64,000 nt of DNA, taken from NCBI GenBank assembly GCA_049650345.1, contig JBARZY010000044.1:1-64000 (forward strand), written 5' to 3'. Origin of the DNA: Glaciecola sp049650345. Lineage in GTDB: Bacteria > Pseudomonadota > Gammaproteobacteria > Enterobacterales > Alteromonadaceae. The notes under the pieces are model-generated. The model made no database searches and was not told the DNA's origin. It saw only the letters and a program-made list of their open reading frames with translations. Positions within the stretch are counted from its first letter, which is position 1; every line of letters starts with the position of its first letter. The translations under genes were made by a program, and so were the position numbers. Below, one piece after another: positions 34,274-43,596 of this stretch.

Positions 34274-34720
34274 TTAACCTTGCAGTTGCTTCTCTTTTAT
34301 CTCGGCCATGGTTTTGCAATCAATGCATAAATCGGCTGTTGGCCTTGCTTCAAGACGTTTTATGCCAATTTCAATGCCGCAAGAATCGCAGAAACCAAAA
34401 TCGTCTTCTTCTATTCGTTTTAAGGTTTTTTCAATTTTCTTAATAAGTTTACGTTCGCGGTCACGAGTACGCAATTCTAATGAAAACTCTTCTTCCTGTG
34501 CCGCGCGGTCAACCGGATCGGGAAAGTTAGCCGCTTCGTCTTGCATGTGATGCACAGTACGATCAACCTCCACACGAAGTTGATTTCGCCATGCAAATAA
34601 GATTTTCTTGAAGTGCTCAAGTTGAGCTTCATTCATGTATTCTTCGCCGTCTTTCTCCACGTATGGAGCTAATTCAGCAAGCGCGAGCAATCCAATTGGT
34701 TTGTTATTTTCTGTTGGCAT
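34274..34720 (-). CDS. dksA: RNA polymerase-binding transcription factor DksA
   Basis: Binds the RNA polymerase secondary channel with ppGpp in the stringent response. The coiled coil carries the acidic tip (FPDPVDRAAQEEE, with the functional Asp pair), followed by the C4 zinc finger CDSCG...CIDC. GGAG eight bases before ATG 34720 and the E. coli-like length (148 vs 151) support this start rather than one 19 codons upstream. It is followed by gluQ and preceded by sfsA. Confidence 0.96.
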   Translation of the reverse strand: MPTENNKPIGLLALAELAPYVEKDGEEYMNEAQLEHFKKILFAWRNQLRVEVDRTVHHMQDEAANFPDPVDRAAQEEEFSLELRTRDRERKLIKKIEKTLKRIEEDDFGFCDSCGIEIGIKRLEARPTADLCIDCKTMAEIKEKQLQG

Positions 34721-34901
34721 GAGCCATTCTCCTACTGGTAACTTCCGTGTGCCCTGGTTTACCCTGTATACACACATTGTTGTTAACCATGAGTCAAAAT
34801 TAAGGCAACGATTGCATTTCTACAAAGTAAGCTAAACCGTCACGACAAAAATTCAAGACGGGTAATATGGTGATTATTTACAAAAAAGCAACTGTTTTTT
34901 A

Positions 34902-35600
34902 CTAAAGTATAGGTAAAGAATTTTTTAAGCGAATACTTTCTTGTGTTAATTCACACCCGTAGCATAGCACTTCAACGCCTTTTTCCATTGCATACTTAAT
35001 AGCCTCAGCATAATCTGGATCAATGCTTTGGGCAATTTTAAATTGTTCTATTGATTGCCGCATAACGCAAAACAATAGTATTGCTCTATGCCCTTGTTCA
35101 CACAATGCGGCTAATTCATAGCAATGCTTTTGTCCACGTGTGGTTACGGTGTCAGGAAACATGGCCGTGTCGCCTTGGGCAAGCGTAACTGATTTTACTT
35201 CAATATAGCAGTTGGGGCAGTCAGCATGAGTAAGCAAAAAATCAATTCGACTATTGCCTACTTTAACCTCTGGCTTCACTGAAGAATAGTCGCTTACATG
35301 AGGTATTTGTTGTTGTTGCAAAGCATGTTTCACAACTTTATTGGCGTTGCTGGTGTTGACACAAATTAGCTTGGTGTTCTCATCACTGGCATATTCCCAT
35401 GTGTAGGTATATTTGCGTTTGGTATTGCTTGATTGGCTTAAATAAACTAATGAACCGGGGGTGTCACATCCGGTCATAGCGCCAGTATTAGGGCAGTGAA
35501 CAGTGATTATTTCACCGCTGTCTAAAATAACGTCGGCCAAAAATCGTTTGTAGCGTTTTACCAAAGTGGCTTGCGTTAATGGGGAGGGAAAAGCTACCAT
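34902..35600 (-). CDS. sfsA: SfsA (sugar fermentation stimulation protein homologue)
   Basis: A 232-residue protein matching SfsA throughout: LVKRYKRFLADVILDSGE, HCPNTGAMTGCDTPGS, SRIDFLL and CYIEVKSVTLAQGD. The last region resembles a PD-(D/E)xK nuclease core (Asp, then Glu-x-Lys). It was described as a maltose-metabolism regulator and DNA-binding protein in E. coli; its biochemical role remains unclear. It precedes dksA, as in E. coli, and is divergent from pepB. Confidence 0.93.
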   Translation of the reverse strand: MVAFPSPLTQATLVKRYKRFLADVILDSGEIITVHCPNTGAMTGCDTPGSLVYLSQSSNTKRKYTYTWEYASDENTKLICVNTSNANKVVKHALQQQQIPHVSDYSSVKPEVKVGNSRIDFLLTHADCPNCYIEVKSVTLAQGDTAMFPDTVTTRGQKHCYELAALCEQGHRAILLFCVMRQSIEQFKIAQSIDPDYAEAIKYAMEKGVEVLCYGCELTQESIRLKNSLPIL

Positions 35601-35666
35601 TCGTTTTTATTATTGCCTTATGTGAAATAGATGTGCGTTAATCTGTTTTCTTATTGTGGAGCATAT

Positions 35667-36944
35667 ATGTCATTTTTTGTAGTAAAACTTAGTCAACAAA
35701 GTGCGCCGGCGCCGTATTCTGCTAATAGTTTAGTTTCATTTAACGAACAAGGTGCACTTATTCATCTCAATCAGCAGGATAATCCTGTGCGTGCTTTGCA
35801 GCAAGCTGCGCGCAAAGTTGCCAGTGTGGGAGCTCAAAATATCGCCTTTGCTGATGAATGGTCAGATGAAGAGCAAACCTTGTTTGTGCAAAGTTTTTGC
35901 GGTTCAGATTTTGCGGGCAACATTCAGTGGGCTCCTGACAGCGATGAAGCTGCATTAAATCAGTTTGTAGAAGCGTTATTGTTCACGCGTAAATTGGTTA
36001 ATCAAACTCCTGAAGATATGAGTCCCGAAGCCTTAGCGAATACCGCTGAATCTTGGTTGCAAAAAGTCGCAAATAACACCTTGAGCGTTAAGCGGTATAC
36101 CGGTGAAGCACTAAAAGAAGCTGGTTGGATGGGAATTTACGAAGTAGGCCGCGGCAGTGAGCGCCCACCTGTGTTACTCGAAATCGATTATAACCCACAA
36201 AATGCGAACGACGTTGCTGTGGCCTTAGTGGGCAAAGGAATTACATTTGATAGCGGCGGTTATAGCATCAAATCGAGCGAAGGCATGCTAGATATGAAAT
36301 GCGACATGGGCGGCGCTGCCACCCTTACGGGTGCATTAGGCCTAGCCATCATGAGAGGTTTAAAGAAGCGCGTAAAATTGTTCTTGTGCTGTGCTGAAAA
36401 CTTAATTAGTGGCCATGCTTATAAACTCGGCGATGTGATTACCTACAAAAATGGTACCACGGTAGAAATTGTGAATACCGATGCCGAGGGGCGATTAGTG
36501 TTAGCTGACGGCCTAATGGCTGCGTCAGAATCAAATCCAGAATTGATTATTGATGCGGCAACATTAACTGGCGCAGCGGTTGCTGCTTTAGGTAAAGACT
36601 ATAACGCGTTGTTTAGCATGCACGATGATGCCAGCGAAACCTTTTTAACCACATCTAAACAAGTGAATGAACCTCATTGGCGTTTGCCTCTAGAAATGTG
36701 GCATCAGAGTATGTGTCCGTCACCATTTGCTGAAACTGCAAATAGCCGACCGCAAAAAGGTGGAGGTGCTGGTGGTGCATCAAATGCAGCAGGATTTTTG
36801 TCTAGGTTTGTTAACTTAGAAACGTCGCAATGGTTACATTTAGATTTAGCCGCCGCATACAGCAGAAATGCGACAGAGCTAATGCCCGCTGGTGGCACGG
36901 CACTTGGTATACGGTCGGTTGCTCAAACCTTGTTGAGCAAATAA
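35667..36944 (+). CDS. pepB: aminopeptidase B (M17 leucyl aminopeptidase family)
   Basis: A di-metal cytosolic peptidase. The metal and active-site blocks are VGKGITFDSGGYSIK, DMKCDMGGAA and the family signature NTDAEGRLVLADGL. The length of 425 and the block order match E. coli PepB (427). GGAG five bases before ATG 35667 decides the start; the frame is open 12 codons further upstream. It follows a divergent sfsA and converges on the small HTH gene. Confidence 0.94.
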   Translation: MSFFVVKLSQQSAPAPYSANSLVSFNEQGALIHLNQQDNPVRALQQAARKVASVGAQNIAFADEWSDEEQTLFVQSFCGSDFAGNIQWAPDSDEAALNQFVEALLFTRKLVNQTPEDMSPEALANTAESWLQKVANNTLSVKRYTGEALKEAGWMGIYEVGRGSERPPVLLEIDYNPQNANDVAVALVGKGITFDSGGYSIKSSEGMLDMKCDMGGAATLTGALGLAIMRGLKKRVKLFLCCAENLISGHAYKLGDVITYKNGTTVEIVNTDAEGRLVLADGLMAASESNPELIIDAATLTGAAVAALGKDYNALFSMHDDASETFLTTSKQVNEPHWRLPLEMWHQSMCPSPFAETANSRPQKGGGAGGASNAAGFLSRFVNLETSQWLHLDLAAAYSRNATELMPAGGTALGIRSVAQTLLSK

Positions 36945-37011
36945 GCCAAGTTATATACGCTACTTGTAATTACTGGAACATAGATAGTGCAGAATGTTTT
37001 GGTTGGTTGTG

Positions 37012-37194
37012 TTAAATACCACCGAGACGTTCTGCGAGTTCCTTATATTTCGCTACGGCGTCTGGTTCAAACATGGGCTCATCGTTGTCGTCTTTTTCAG
37101 CGGATAACAACAAATGCTCGCGTTCTAGCCGCGTCACTCTGCTTTCAGCAATGCCTAAATATTCTGCTACTTCGGTAACGTTCATCAATGCCAT
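37012..37194 (-). CDS. small helix-turn-helix protein (MerR/excisionase-like)
   Basis: A 60-residue protein that is almost entirely one winged-helix-like domain: MNVTEVAEYLGIAESRVTRLE is the HTH (quoted up to VAEYLGIAESRVTRLE), followed by an acidic loop and a C-terminal helix (AVAKYKELAERLGGI). It resembles excisionase/MerR-type DNA-binding modules without an effector domain. GGAG eight bases before ATG 37194 supports translation. It stands alone between convergent pepB and divergent yhgN; its target is unknown. No phage or integrase genes are nearby. Confidence 0.75.
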   Translation of the reverse strand: MALMNVTEVAEYLGIAESRVTRLEREHLLLSAEKDDNDEPMFEPDAVAKYKELAERLGGI

Positions 37195-37367
37195 TTTTTG
37201 TTCTCCGGTGACGTTAAAATATAATGAAGTGAGTATGTTAACGACAGTGCATTAAAAATATTTAGTAATTATCGTGTGTTACTGATGATATTTTGTTCGG
37301 AACTGAAAGTCTTTATTACTTATACCGCAATACAAAATGACAGTGTGTTTTAAATAGGGATCCCAAT

Positions 37368-37976
37368 ATGTTTGACATTCTTACCGCTGCGACGATGCTA
37401 TTTTTGATCATGGACCCTTTGGGTAATCTGCCAATTTATATGTCAGTTTTAAAATCAATCGCTCCTAAACGAAGATTATGGGTGGTTTTTAGAGAATTAA
37501 CGATTGCTTTGATCATTTTGTTTGTATTTTTATTTAGTGGTCAAGGCCTGTTAGATTTTTTACAAATAGAACAAGAAACCGTGAGTATTGCCGGTGGCAT
37601 TATTCTCTTTTTGATTGCCATTAAAATGATCTTTCCAAAGCCCGGTGGCATCATGAATCTACCTGAAGGCGAAGAGCCCATTATTGTGCCACTTGCAGTG
37701 CCAATGATTGCTGGCCCCTCTACTATGGCTGCACTTATTCTGTTGGCCAATCAGGGGCCAAATAAAATGATGGAATGGAGCATTGCTTTATTGTTAGCAT
37801 GGGGCTTAAGTGCTGTCATACTGATGATGTCGAATGTTTTCCACCGTATTTTGACTGATAAAGGCCTACGTGCTATCGAGCGTTTGATGGGCATGATCCT
37901 AGTGATGATTGCCATACAAATGCTACTCAACGGTATTAGCGTGTACATTACCCATACTATTGCATTAACCCAGTAA
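37368..37976 (+). CDS. MarC-family integral membrane protein (YhgN-like)
   Basis: A six-helix inner-membrane protein of 202 residues. Signature segments are LFLIMDPLGNLPIYMSVLK, GGIILFLIAIKMIFP, VPLAVPMIAGPSTMA and ERLMGMILVMIAIQM, closely matching E. coli YhgN. The function of the MarC/UPF0056 family is not established. It has its own upstream region of 173 bases, divergent from the HTH gene. Confidence 0.92.
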   Translation: MFDILTAATMLFLIMDPLGNLPIYMSVLKSIAPKRRLWVVFRELTIALIILFVFLFSGQGLLDFLQIEQETVSIAGGIILFLIAIKMIFPKPGGIMNLPEGEEPIIVPLAVPMIAGPSTMAALILLANQGPNKMMEWSIALLLAWGLSAVILMMSNVFHRILTDKGLRAIERLMGMILVMIAIQMLLNGISVYITHTIALTQ

Positions 37977-38031
37977 TACTGGTGTGTACATGCAGTTGAT
38001 AATTTTACCTATTTAATGAACAGGAAACCTA

Positions 38032-38625
38032 ATGATCACGCGAGACAATAAGTTGAGCACCTTTGCTCAAATTAGAGCGCTGTCTAGCCCTAAAGATGTA
38101 ATGTTCAGTTGCGCGTTAATGCAACGTATGTTGCCTAATTACCAGCTATTTAGCGAATTAAACGAATTCGGCGATCCCCAATTAGCACAATCAGCTCTGC
38201 AGTTATTGTGGGAGTGGTGTATGTCGCCACAAAGCAAATTTAACGCGGCGGTACAACTTGAGAAACTAGAAGATATTATTCCTGAAGTAACTGACTTTGA
38301 TAACTTTGGTGTATATCCCGCGCTTGACTACTGCATGGCATTGAGTTGCGCATTACAAGGTTTTTGTAACGAACACGACAATCCCGCAGTGACTATTGCA
38401 AAATTGAGTCAAGGCTCGGTTGAGGCATATATACTTGCCAGCGCAGAGGCTGAATTAAGCAGTGAAGAGGTAAAACAACACCCTTTGATGCAATATGAAA
38501 TTGAAACTCAACTAAGCTTACTGGCTTATTGCCAAGAGCATAAAGTGAATAAGCAGAATGTGAAGGCTTTACGCGATGACCTTATTCAACAGAAAGTGAG
38601 TAATTTAGGCATTGAACTGGAATAG
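38032..38625 (+). CDS. YjaG family protein (DUF416)
   Basis: A soluble, mostly helical 197-residue protein of the YjaG/DUF416 family, recognised by FSCALMQRMLPNYQLFSELNEFGDP (recognition part RMLPNYQLFSELNEFGDP), the LLWEWC motif and the YPALDYCMALSCAL helix. Function unknown; conserved in gammaproteobacteria. AGGAAACCTA precedes the ATG. The last 21 bases overlap the rsmD 3' end on the other strand. Confidence 0.88.
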   Translation: MITRDNKLSTFAQIRALSSPKDVMFSCALMQRMLPNYQLFSELNEFGDPQLAQSALQLLWEWCMSPQSKFNAAVQLEKLEDIIPEVTDFDNFGVYPALDYCMALSCALQGFCNEHDNPAVTIAKLSQGSVEAYILASAEAELSSEEVKQHPLMQYEIETQLSLLAYCQEHKVNKQNVKALRDDLIQQKVSNLGIELE

Positions 38626-39288
38626 TCGGGCATATGCCTGACTGGTTTTAAGTTCTTTTATTACACTAAAGTTAGCCGGTAATGTGTAGTCATCGTCATG
38701 TCCTGTTTCAATATATACATAACAATTTTTACTTAAAATGTTCGCAGTTAGCAGCAGTTCGATGCTTTTAGTCACCATGTCTTTACCGAAAGGTGGGTCA
38801 ATAAACACCACATCGAAAGACGCTTGAGAAAATTGATACTGCAGTATATTGCTACAAATAACGGTTGCGCTGTCATGTTCGCGTAGTGTGGCGATGTTGC
38901 TTGTCACTTGCTCAGCTGCTTTAGTATCACTTTCAAAGAATGTCACATGTTCTGCACCGCGAGATAAGGCCTCTATACCTAACCCCCCGCTACCGGCGTA
39001 CATGTCTAAGCACTTTGCCCCTGGTATACTACTCATTAACCAATTAAATAAAGTCTCTTTAACGCGATCTGAAGTGGGGCGCAAGCCCTCAGAAACAATG
39101 ACCGGTAACCTTCTGCCACGGTGAGTGCCTGCAATAATGCGCACTAAGCCCCTGCTGGTTTTCTTATTCCCGCCATGCACCTTGGCGCTGTTGTTGCTAT
39201 TTGAATTGAACTTGCCAGACTTACGGCGATTCTTAAAAGATTTGTTGCGATCTTGGATTGGCGACATAGGGTGCTTAAGTGTTATCAT
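38605..39288 (-). CDS. rsmD: 16S rRNA (guanine(966)-N(2))-methyltransferase
   Basis: Methylates G966 of 16S rRNA in the assembling small subunit. Rossmann-fold motifs are CLDMYAGSGGLGIEALSRGA and the catalytic VFIDPPFGKD; the start of the conserved domain is VRIIAGTHRGRRLPV. About 48 residues precede it, rich in Asn, Ser, Lys and Arg, versus about a dozen in E. coli. In-frame GTG codons within that stretch are alternative starts. Divergent from ftsY, the usual arrangement. Confidence 0.92.
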   Translation of the reverse strand: MITLKHPMSPIQDRNKSFKNRRKSGKFNSNSNNSAKVHGGNKKTSRGLVRIIAGTHRGRRLPVIVSEGLRPTSDRVKETLFNWLMSSIPGAKCLDMYAGSGGLGIEALSRGAEHVTFFESDTKAAEQVTSNIATLREHDSATVICSNILQYQFSQASFDVVFIDPPFGKDMVTKSIELLLTANILSKNCYVYIETGHDDDYTLPANFSVIKELKTSQAYARLFQFNA

Positions 39289-39340
39289 TTACCTTGGTTT
39301 GGATATCATATCAAGATTTAATAGGCGAAGCGTAGGCAAA

Positions 39341-40543
39341 ATGGCAAAATTATTCAGTTGGTTAAAAAAAGACAAACAATCTGAGCAGCAAGCATCAAGA
39401 GATGAAGCTAATGATGACAATATCAGCGCCGGTCAAACGTCACCAGAAAAAGTGTCACAAAACCTGTCTACAGACACTGCATCCAACGAACCTGAAGACC
39501 ACCTACTAGATCAACCAGCAGCAGACCTAACTGACGCTAAACCTGAAGACGCCGTATCAACAAATCTACCAAGTGAAGCCGAACCGAAGCAACCCACTCC
39601 AGAACCCAAACAAAGTTTGTTTGCGCGCTTAAAAACTAGCTTATCTAGAACCAAAGCCAATATTGGGAGTGGATTTTCAAGTTTATTGTTAGGCAAAAGC
39701 ATCGACGATGATTTATATGAAGAGTTAGAAACACAATTGTTAGTCGCTGATGTAGGCATGAACACCACCAATAAAATTATAGATAAGCTAACCAAGCAAG
39801 CAAAAATATCGCAGCTAAAAGATGGTGAAGCACTATCTACCTTGTTACAAGATCATATGCAAAGCATGCTCGATACGGTCAATCTACCCTTGGATTTGAC
39901 TATTGCGAAAGATGAAGCAGGAAACAAAGTCCCCTTTGTGATTTTAATGGTTGGCGTTAATGGTGTGGGGAAAACTACCACAATTGGCAAATTAGCTAAA
40001 CAGTTCCAAGCCCAAGGTAAGTCAGTCATGTTAGCTGCAGGCGACACATTTAGAGCTGCGGCGGTAGAACAACTGCAAGTATGGGGCGAACGCAACGACA
40101 TTCCGGTTGTAGCACAGCATACCGGCGCCGATAGCGCATCGGTTATATTTGATGCGATTGCATCTGCGCAATCAAAACAAGTTGATATATTAATAGCTGA
40201 CACCGCTGGACGCCTACAAAATAAAGATAACTTGATAGAAGAATTGAAGAAAGTCGTGCGGGTCATGAAGAAACTGAGCCCACATGCACCCCATGAAATT
40301 ATGCTTACGCTTGATGCTAGTACCGGCCAAAATGCCATTAGCCAAACCAAAATCTTCAATGAGGCTGTTGGTATTACCGGTATCAATTTAACCAAATTAG
40401 ACGGCACTGCTAAAGGCGGTGTTATTTTCTCATTGGCCGATGAGTTTGCTATTCCGGTGCGCTACATCGGTATTGGTGAGGGCATTGACGACTTGCGGGA
40501 ATTTGATTCAAACGCTTTTGTTAGTGCTTTGTTTGCTGAATAA
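39341..40543 (+). CDS. ftsY: signal recognition particle receptor FtsY
   Basis: The SRP receptor GTPase that docks ribosome-nascent chains at the membrane. An acidic A domain (about residues 15-105) precedes the N and G domains. GTPase motifs: GVNGVGKTTTIGKLA (G1), DTFRAAAVEQL, DTAGRLQNK (G3), TKLDGTAKGG (G4). The start is ATG 39341 (MAKLFSWLKK); the frame is open further upstream but that part lies inside rsmD. It is the first gene of ftsY-ftsE-ftsX, as in E. coli. Confidence 0.96.
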   Translation: MAKLFSWLKKDKQSEQQASRDEANDDNISAGQTSPEKVSQNLSTDTASNEPEDHLLDQPAADLTDAKPEDAVSTNLPSEAEPKQPTPEPKQSLFARLKTSLSRTKANIGSGFSSLLLGKSIDDDLYEELETQLLVADVGMNTTNKIIDKLTKQAKISQLKDGEALSTLLQDHMQSMLDTVNLPLDLTIAKDEAGNKVPFVILMVGVNGVGKTTTIGKLAKQFQAQGKSVMLAAGDTFRAAAVEQLQVWGERNDIPVVAQHTGADSASVIFDAIASAQSKQVDILIADTAGRLQNKDNLIEELKKVVRVMKKLSPHAPHEIMLTLDASTGQNAISQTKIFNEAVGITGINLTKLDGTAKGGVIFSLADEFAIPVRYIGIGEGIDDLREFDSNAFVSALFAE

Positions 40544-40657
40544 TTACGAATATGTTAACTGTTTTCGTCAGTAGAGCGACAAAATACCTTTTGTATTCGT
40601 ATACTTAAGTGCTTATATTAAAAAAATTATTAACCACAGGGTTGCTGCCGTTTTAGC

Positions 40658-41344
40658 ATGATAAAATTTGAAGAGGTGAGTAAAACTTATCCGGGTGGTC
40701 ATCAAGCCCTCAGTAAGGTCAATTTTCATGTTGAACAGGGTGAAATGGCGTTTTTGACAGGCCACTCTGGGGCCGGCAAAAGTACTCTACTTAAATTAAT
40801 TAGTTTAATGGAGCGTCCAACAGTAGGGCGTGTACTGATAAACGGGCACGACCTTGGCAACGTAAAACGCAAACAAATTGCGTATATTCGTCGTGACATC
40901 GGCATGATATTTCAAAGCCATCAATTACTTATGGACAAATCGGTGTTCGATAACGTCGCATTGCCTCTTATTATCGAAGGCTACACGCGCAAGGTTATCA
41001 CTAAACGCGTTGATGCTGCGCTTGAAATGGTAGGTTTACGCGACAAAACACGCTGTTTGCCTATTACGCTTTCAGGCGGTGAACAACAACGTGTGGGTAT
41101 TGCTCGAGCAGTCGTTAACCGCCCGCCATTGTTGCTTGCCGATGAGCCAACCGGTAATCTTGACCCTAAATTATCAATGGAAATCATTCGTTTATTTGAA
41201 GATTTCAATGGTGCGGGCGTCTCCGTCTTTATAGCAACGCACGACCTTGGCTTAATTGCCCGCATGAAATATCGCACTTTGACCCTTAAAAATGGTCGCA
41301 TGATCACCGATGGTCTGTCGCAAGTGGCCGGAGAGGCATATTAA
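40658..41344 (+). CDS. ftsE: cell division ATP-binding protein FtsE
   Basis: The ABC ATPase of the FtsEX complex, which acts at the septum and controls EnvC. Walker A is GHSGAGKSTLLK, Q-loop IFQSHQLL, signature LSGGEQQRVGIARA and Walker B LLLADEPTGNLD. Length 228 is typical. The stop is immediately followed by the ftsX ATG. There are 114 bases from ftsY. Confidence 0.96.
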   Translation: MIKFEEVSKTYPGGHQALSKVNFHVEQGEMAFLTGHSGAGKSTLLKLISLMERPTVGRVLINGHDLGNVKRKQIAYIRRDIGMIFQSHQLLMDKSVFDNVALPLIIEGYTRKVITKRVDAALEMVGLRDKTRCLPITLSGGEQQRVGIARAVVNRPPLLLADEPTGNLDPKLSMEIIRLFEDFNGAGVSVFIATHDLGLIARMKYRTLTLKNGRMITDGLSQVAGEAY

Positions 41345-42325
41345 ATGAACGGTTTATTTCACCAGCGAAAGCAAGCCGAGACGTCACAGAAAGTAGGCGT
41401 TTTTCAACGTTTTTTCATGTCCTTTATTGACCATATCCGGCAAAGTTTAAACAGCTTAGGCGAACTGTATAGAAAACCGTTTTCATCTTTGATGACCATT
41501 GGCGTATTAGGTTTTAGCATTACCTTACCTAGTACCTTGTACATTATTGTTGAGAACACTGAACAAGTAACTGAGCAGTGGCAGCAAGCCTCAGAAATTT
41601 CATTATTTTTACGCGAAAATGTGACAGAAGGGCAGGCACAACAATTGGTGAATAGGCTAAATACCTGGAGTGAAATTAGCCAAGTGAAATATGTGTCACC
41701 CGAACAAGGTTTAGATGAGTTTCAACGTTTGTCAGGGTTGGGCGAGGCGCTTGATTATCTGAATAAAAACCCGATGCCCGCCACGGTGCTAGTGGTGCCT
41801 ACCAGCAAGCATGCAGCTCCTACGGCAGCTGGTATCTTATTGGATAAGCTGCGCAAAGAAAGAGAAGTAGATATTGGCAAGTTAGACATAGAATGGCTTG
41901 AGCGATTATATAGCTTGTTGTCTATTGCCAAAGAATTAGTGGTAATTTTGGCGTTGTTGCTATTTTTTGCTGTGGTACTCATTATTGGCAACACCATACG
42001 CCTAAATATTCTCAATAAGCGCGACGAAATATTGGTTATGAAACTAGTGGGAGCGACTGATTCGTTTATTCAACGGCCATTTTTGTATACCGGTTTTTGG
42101 TTTGGTCTTTTAGGAGGTCTAGTTGCATGGTTAACGGTTACGGTAATTTTGGTTTGGGTTGGCTGGAGCTTAGATAGCTTAATGCAACAATATCAAATAC
42201 AGCTAGACATTACGGGATTGAATTTTAACGCCTTACTGATCATGTTATTTGTATCAGTAGTGTTGGGCTTAACAGGCTCGTTTTTGTCGGTACAAAAACA
42301 CGTTAATGAAATAGAGCCCGAATAA
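41345..42325 (+). CDS. ftsX: cell division protein FtsX
   Basis: The membrane partner of FtsE. Four transmembrane helices (about 48-68, 195-220, 245-275, 295-315) with a large periplasmic loop between the first two, the part that contacts EnvC. The motif NTIRLNILNKRDEILVMKLVGAT (its centre NKRDEILVMKLVGAT) is characteristic. Length 326. In E. coli rpoH follows directly; here two minus-strand genes intervene. Confidence 0.94.
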   Translation: MNGLFHQRKQAETSQKVGVFQRFFMSFIDHIRQSLNSLGELYRKPFSSLMTIGVLGFSITLPSTLYIIVENTEQVTEQWQQASEISLFLRENVTEGQAQQLVNRLNTWSEISQVKYVSPEQGLDEFQRLSGLGEALDYLNKNPMPATVLVVPTSKHAAPTAAGILLDKLRKEREVDIGKLDIEWLERLYSLLSIAKELVVILALLLFFAVVLIIGNTIRLNILNKRDEILVMKLVGATDSFIQRPFLYTGFWFGLLGGLVAWLTVTVILVWVGWSLDSLMQQYQIQLDITGLNFNALLIMLFVSVVLGLTGSFLSVQKHVNEIEPE

Positions 42326-42360
42326 GTCTATTGTCTCTTATCGCGATAGCTCATTTATCC

Positions 42361-43590
42361 TTATTTATTCGGCCTTGCCACTGGAAACGATGGTGAAATA
42401 GCTTGGCTCATATCATTTTGCCAACGTACTGCTTGACGGTGCTGTTCAAATAATAACTCTTGAGACACGCCCAATGCTTTGGAGGCCTCCACAAGTGGCG
42501 TCCAACTACCCGACTCTAAGTCTTTTGCGGTTTGCAGTATAGCTGCATATCGACCTTGACGGTGAACAAGTGCCAGCTCTATTTTTTCATCAAGATCTAA
42601 GTCTTTTAATAGCTCTGCGATGGGGCGCGATAAAATTACGTCAAGTAGCGAGAATAAACCTACTAGAAACGCTGTCATGGCATCGGCATAATCCGCAATT
42701 TCAGCATCTACTAACTCACAGTACTTTGCTCGCGCCAATGATACGTTCAATAGTTCATTAGGTTTGTTAGAGTTAAGGCCAGCAAGGGAAATTATTGCTA
42801 CGAAGCGTTTGACCATGAGTTCGCCTAAGAAATTCAAAGCATGGCGTATAGAGCTTATTTTATAAGACTTATTCACCAACGGGTTATTGATAAATTTCAT
42901 CAACAAAAACGATAACGTAGGGTCTTTTTCAAAAACGTGCTGTAAGTTATCGATGTTCAGTTCTGGTTTGGCGATTTCAGTCATCAATTGCATATAGGCA
43001 AGTTTACTGGCGGGAACCGGTTTACTTTTTTGCTCAACGTTATCTAAAAAGAAAAACCCCTGAATATAATCGATGTCTACTTTGGCACACTGTTCAAACT
43101 GAAACTGAGTGTGAACTTGGGTGGCAATGGTTTTGGTATGAGCGGGTAATACTTGCTTCAAAGCAACGATGTCAGCAGGGTTTACGTGCATAATTTCGCA
43201 CTTTACAAAATCAGCCAAAGCAACCAATTCAGGCCATTGAGTTTGAAAATACATGATAACCAAAGTAAATCCTTTGGCTTTTAACATGTTTAATTTCTTA
43301 ATTGTTGCAGTATCGGGTTTTTCATTAATATCAAAAATTTCTACCATGACTTGTTCTGATGAAAAGTACTCAATAAACGGTTCAATGCTTTCAAGCGATA
43401 AATTAACTAGGGTATTGGTAACCTGCATTAATTCGTCAATATTAATCCCTTGATGGGCTTGTTCGCTTTCAGATAGCAACTCGACGTTTAAAGGAAAGGC
43501 CCCTTTTCCCTGATTTCTATACACAAACTGGTAGGCATAAAGTTGCTTGTTGATTGTAAAAATAGGTTCGCGGGCGAAGATATTATTCAT
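42361..43590 (-). CDS. degenerate EAL plus HDOD domain protein (YuxH/CdgJ-like)
   Basis: A 409-residue signalling protein with an N-terminal EAL-like half (1-190) and a C-terminal HDOD half (about 200-400: FLLMKFINNPLVNKSYKISS, RHALNFLGELMVKRF). Most EAL catalytic residues are gone: the ExLxR motif is QFVYR, the DD pair is MYFQ and the later Lys and Glu are missing (CEIMHV, IATQVHT); only the QG of YIQGFFF and one Glu remain. It is therefore unlikely to hydrolyse c-di-GMP. It follows its paralogue by six bases and is probably translationally coupled. Confidence 0.85.
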   Translation of the reverse strand: MNNIFAREPIFTINKQLYAYQFVYRNQGKGAFPLNVELLSESEQAHQGINIDELMQVTNTLVNLSLESIEPFIEYFSSEQVMVEIFDINEKPDTATIKKLNMLKAKGFTLVIMYFQTQWPELVALADFVKCEIMHVNPADIVALKQVLPAHTKTIATQVHTQFQFEQCAKVDIDYIQGFFFLDNVEQKSKPVPASKLAYMQLMTEIAKPELNIDNLQHVFEKDPTLSFLLMKFINNPLVNKSYKISSIRHALNFLGELMVKRFVAIISLAGLNSNKPNELLNVSLARAKYCELVDAEIADYADAMTAFLVGLFSLLDVILSRPIAELLKDLDLDEKIELALVHRQGRYAAILQTAKDLESGSWTPLVEASKALGVSQELLFEQHRQAVRWQNDMSQAISPSFPVARPNK

Positions 43591-43596
43591 AGGTAG

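Noticed and set aside
39125..39340. Longer ftsY reading frame with 72 extra N-terminal residues
   Set aside because: The extension lies entirely inside the rsmD coding region on the other strand, and family members begin at MAKLFSWLKK-like sequences.
40543..40657. ACGAATA / TATTCGT pairing between ftsY and ftsE
   Set aside because: Loop of tens of bases and a weak AT stem; no evidence of termination, and ftsY-ftsE are normally co-transcribed.
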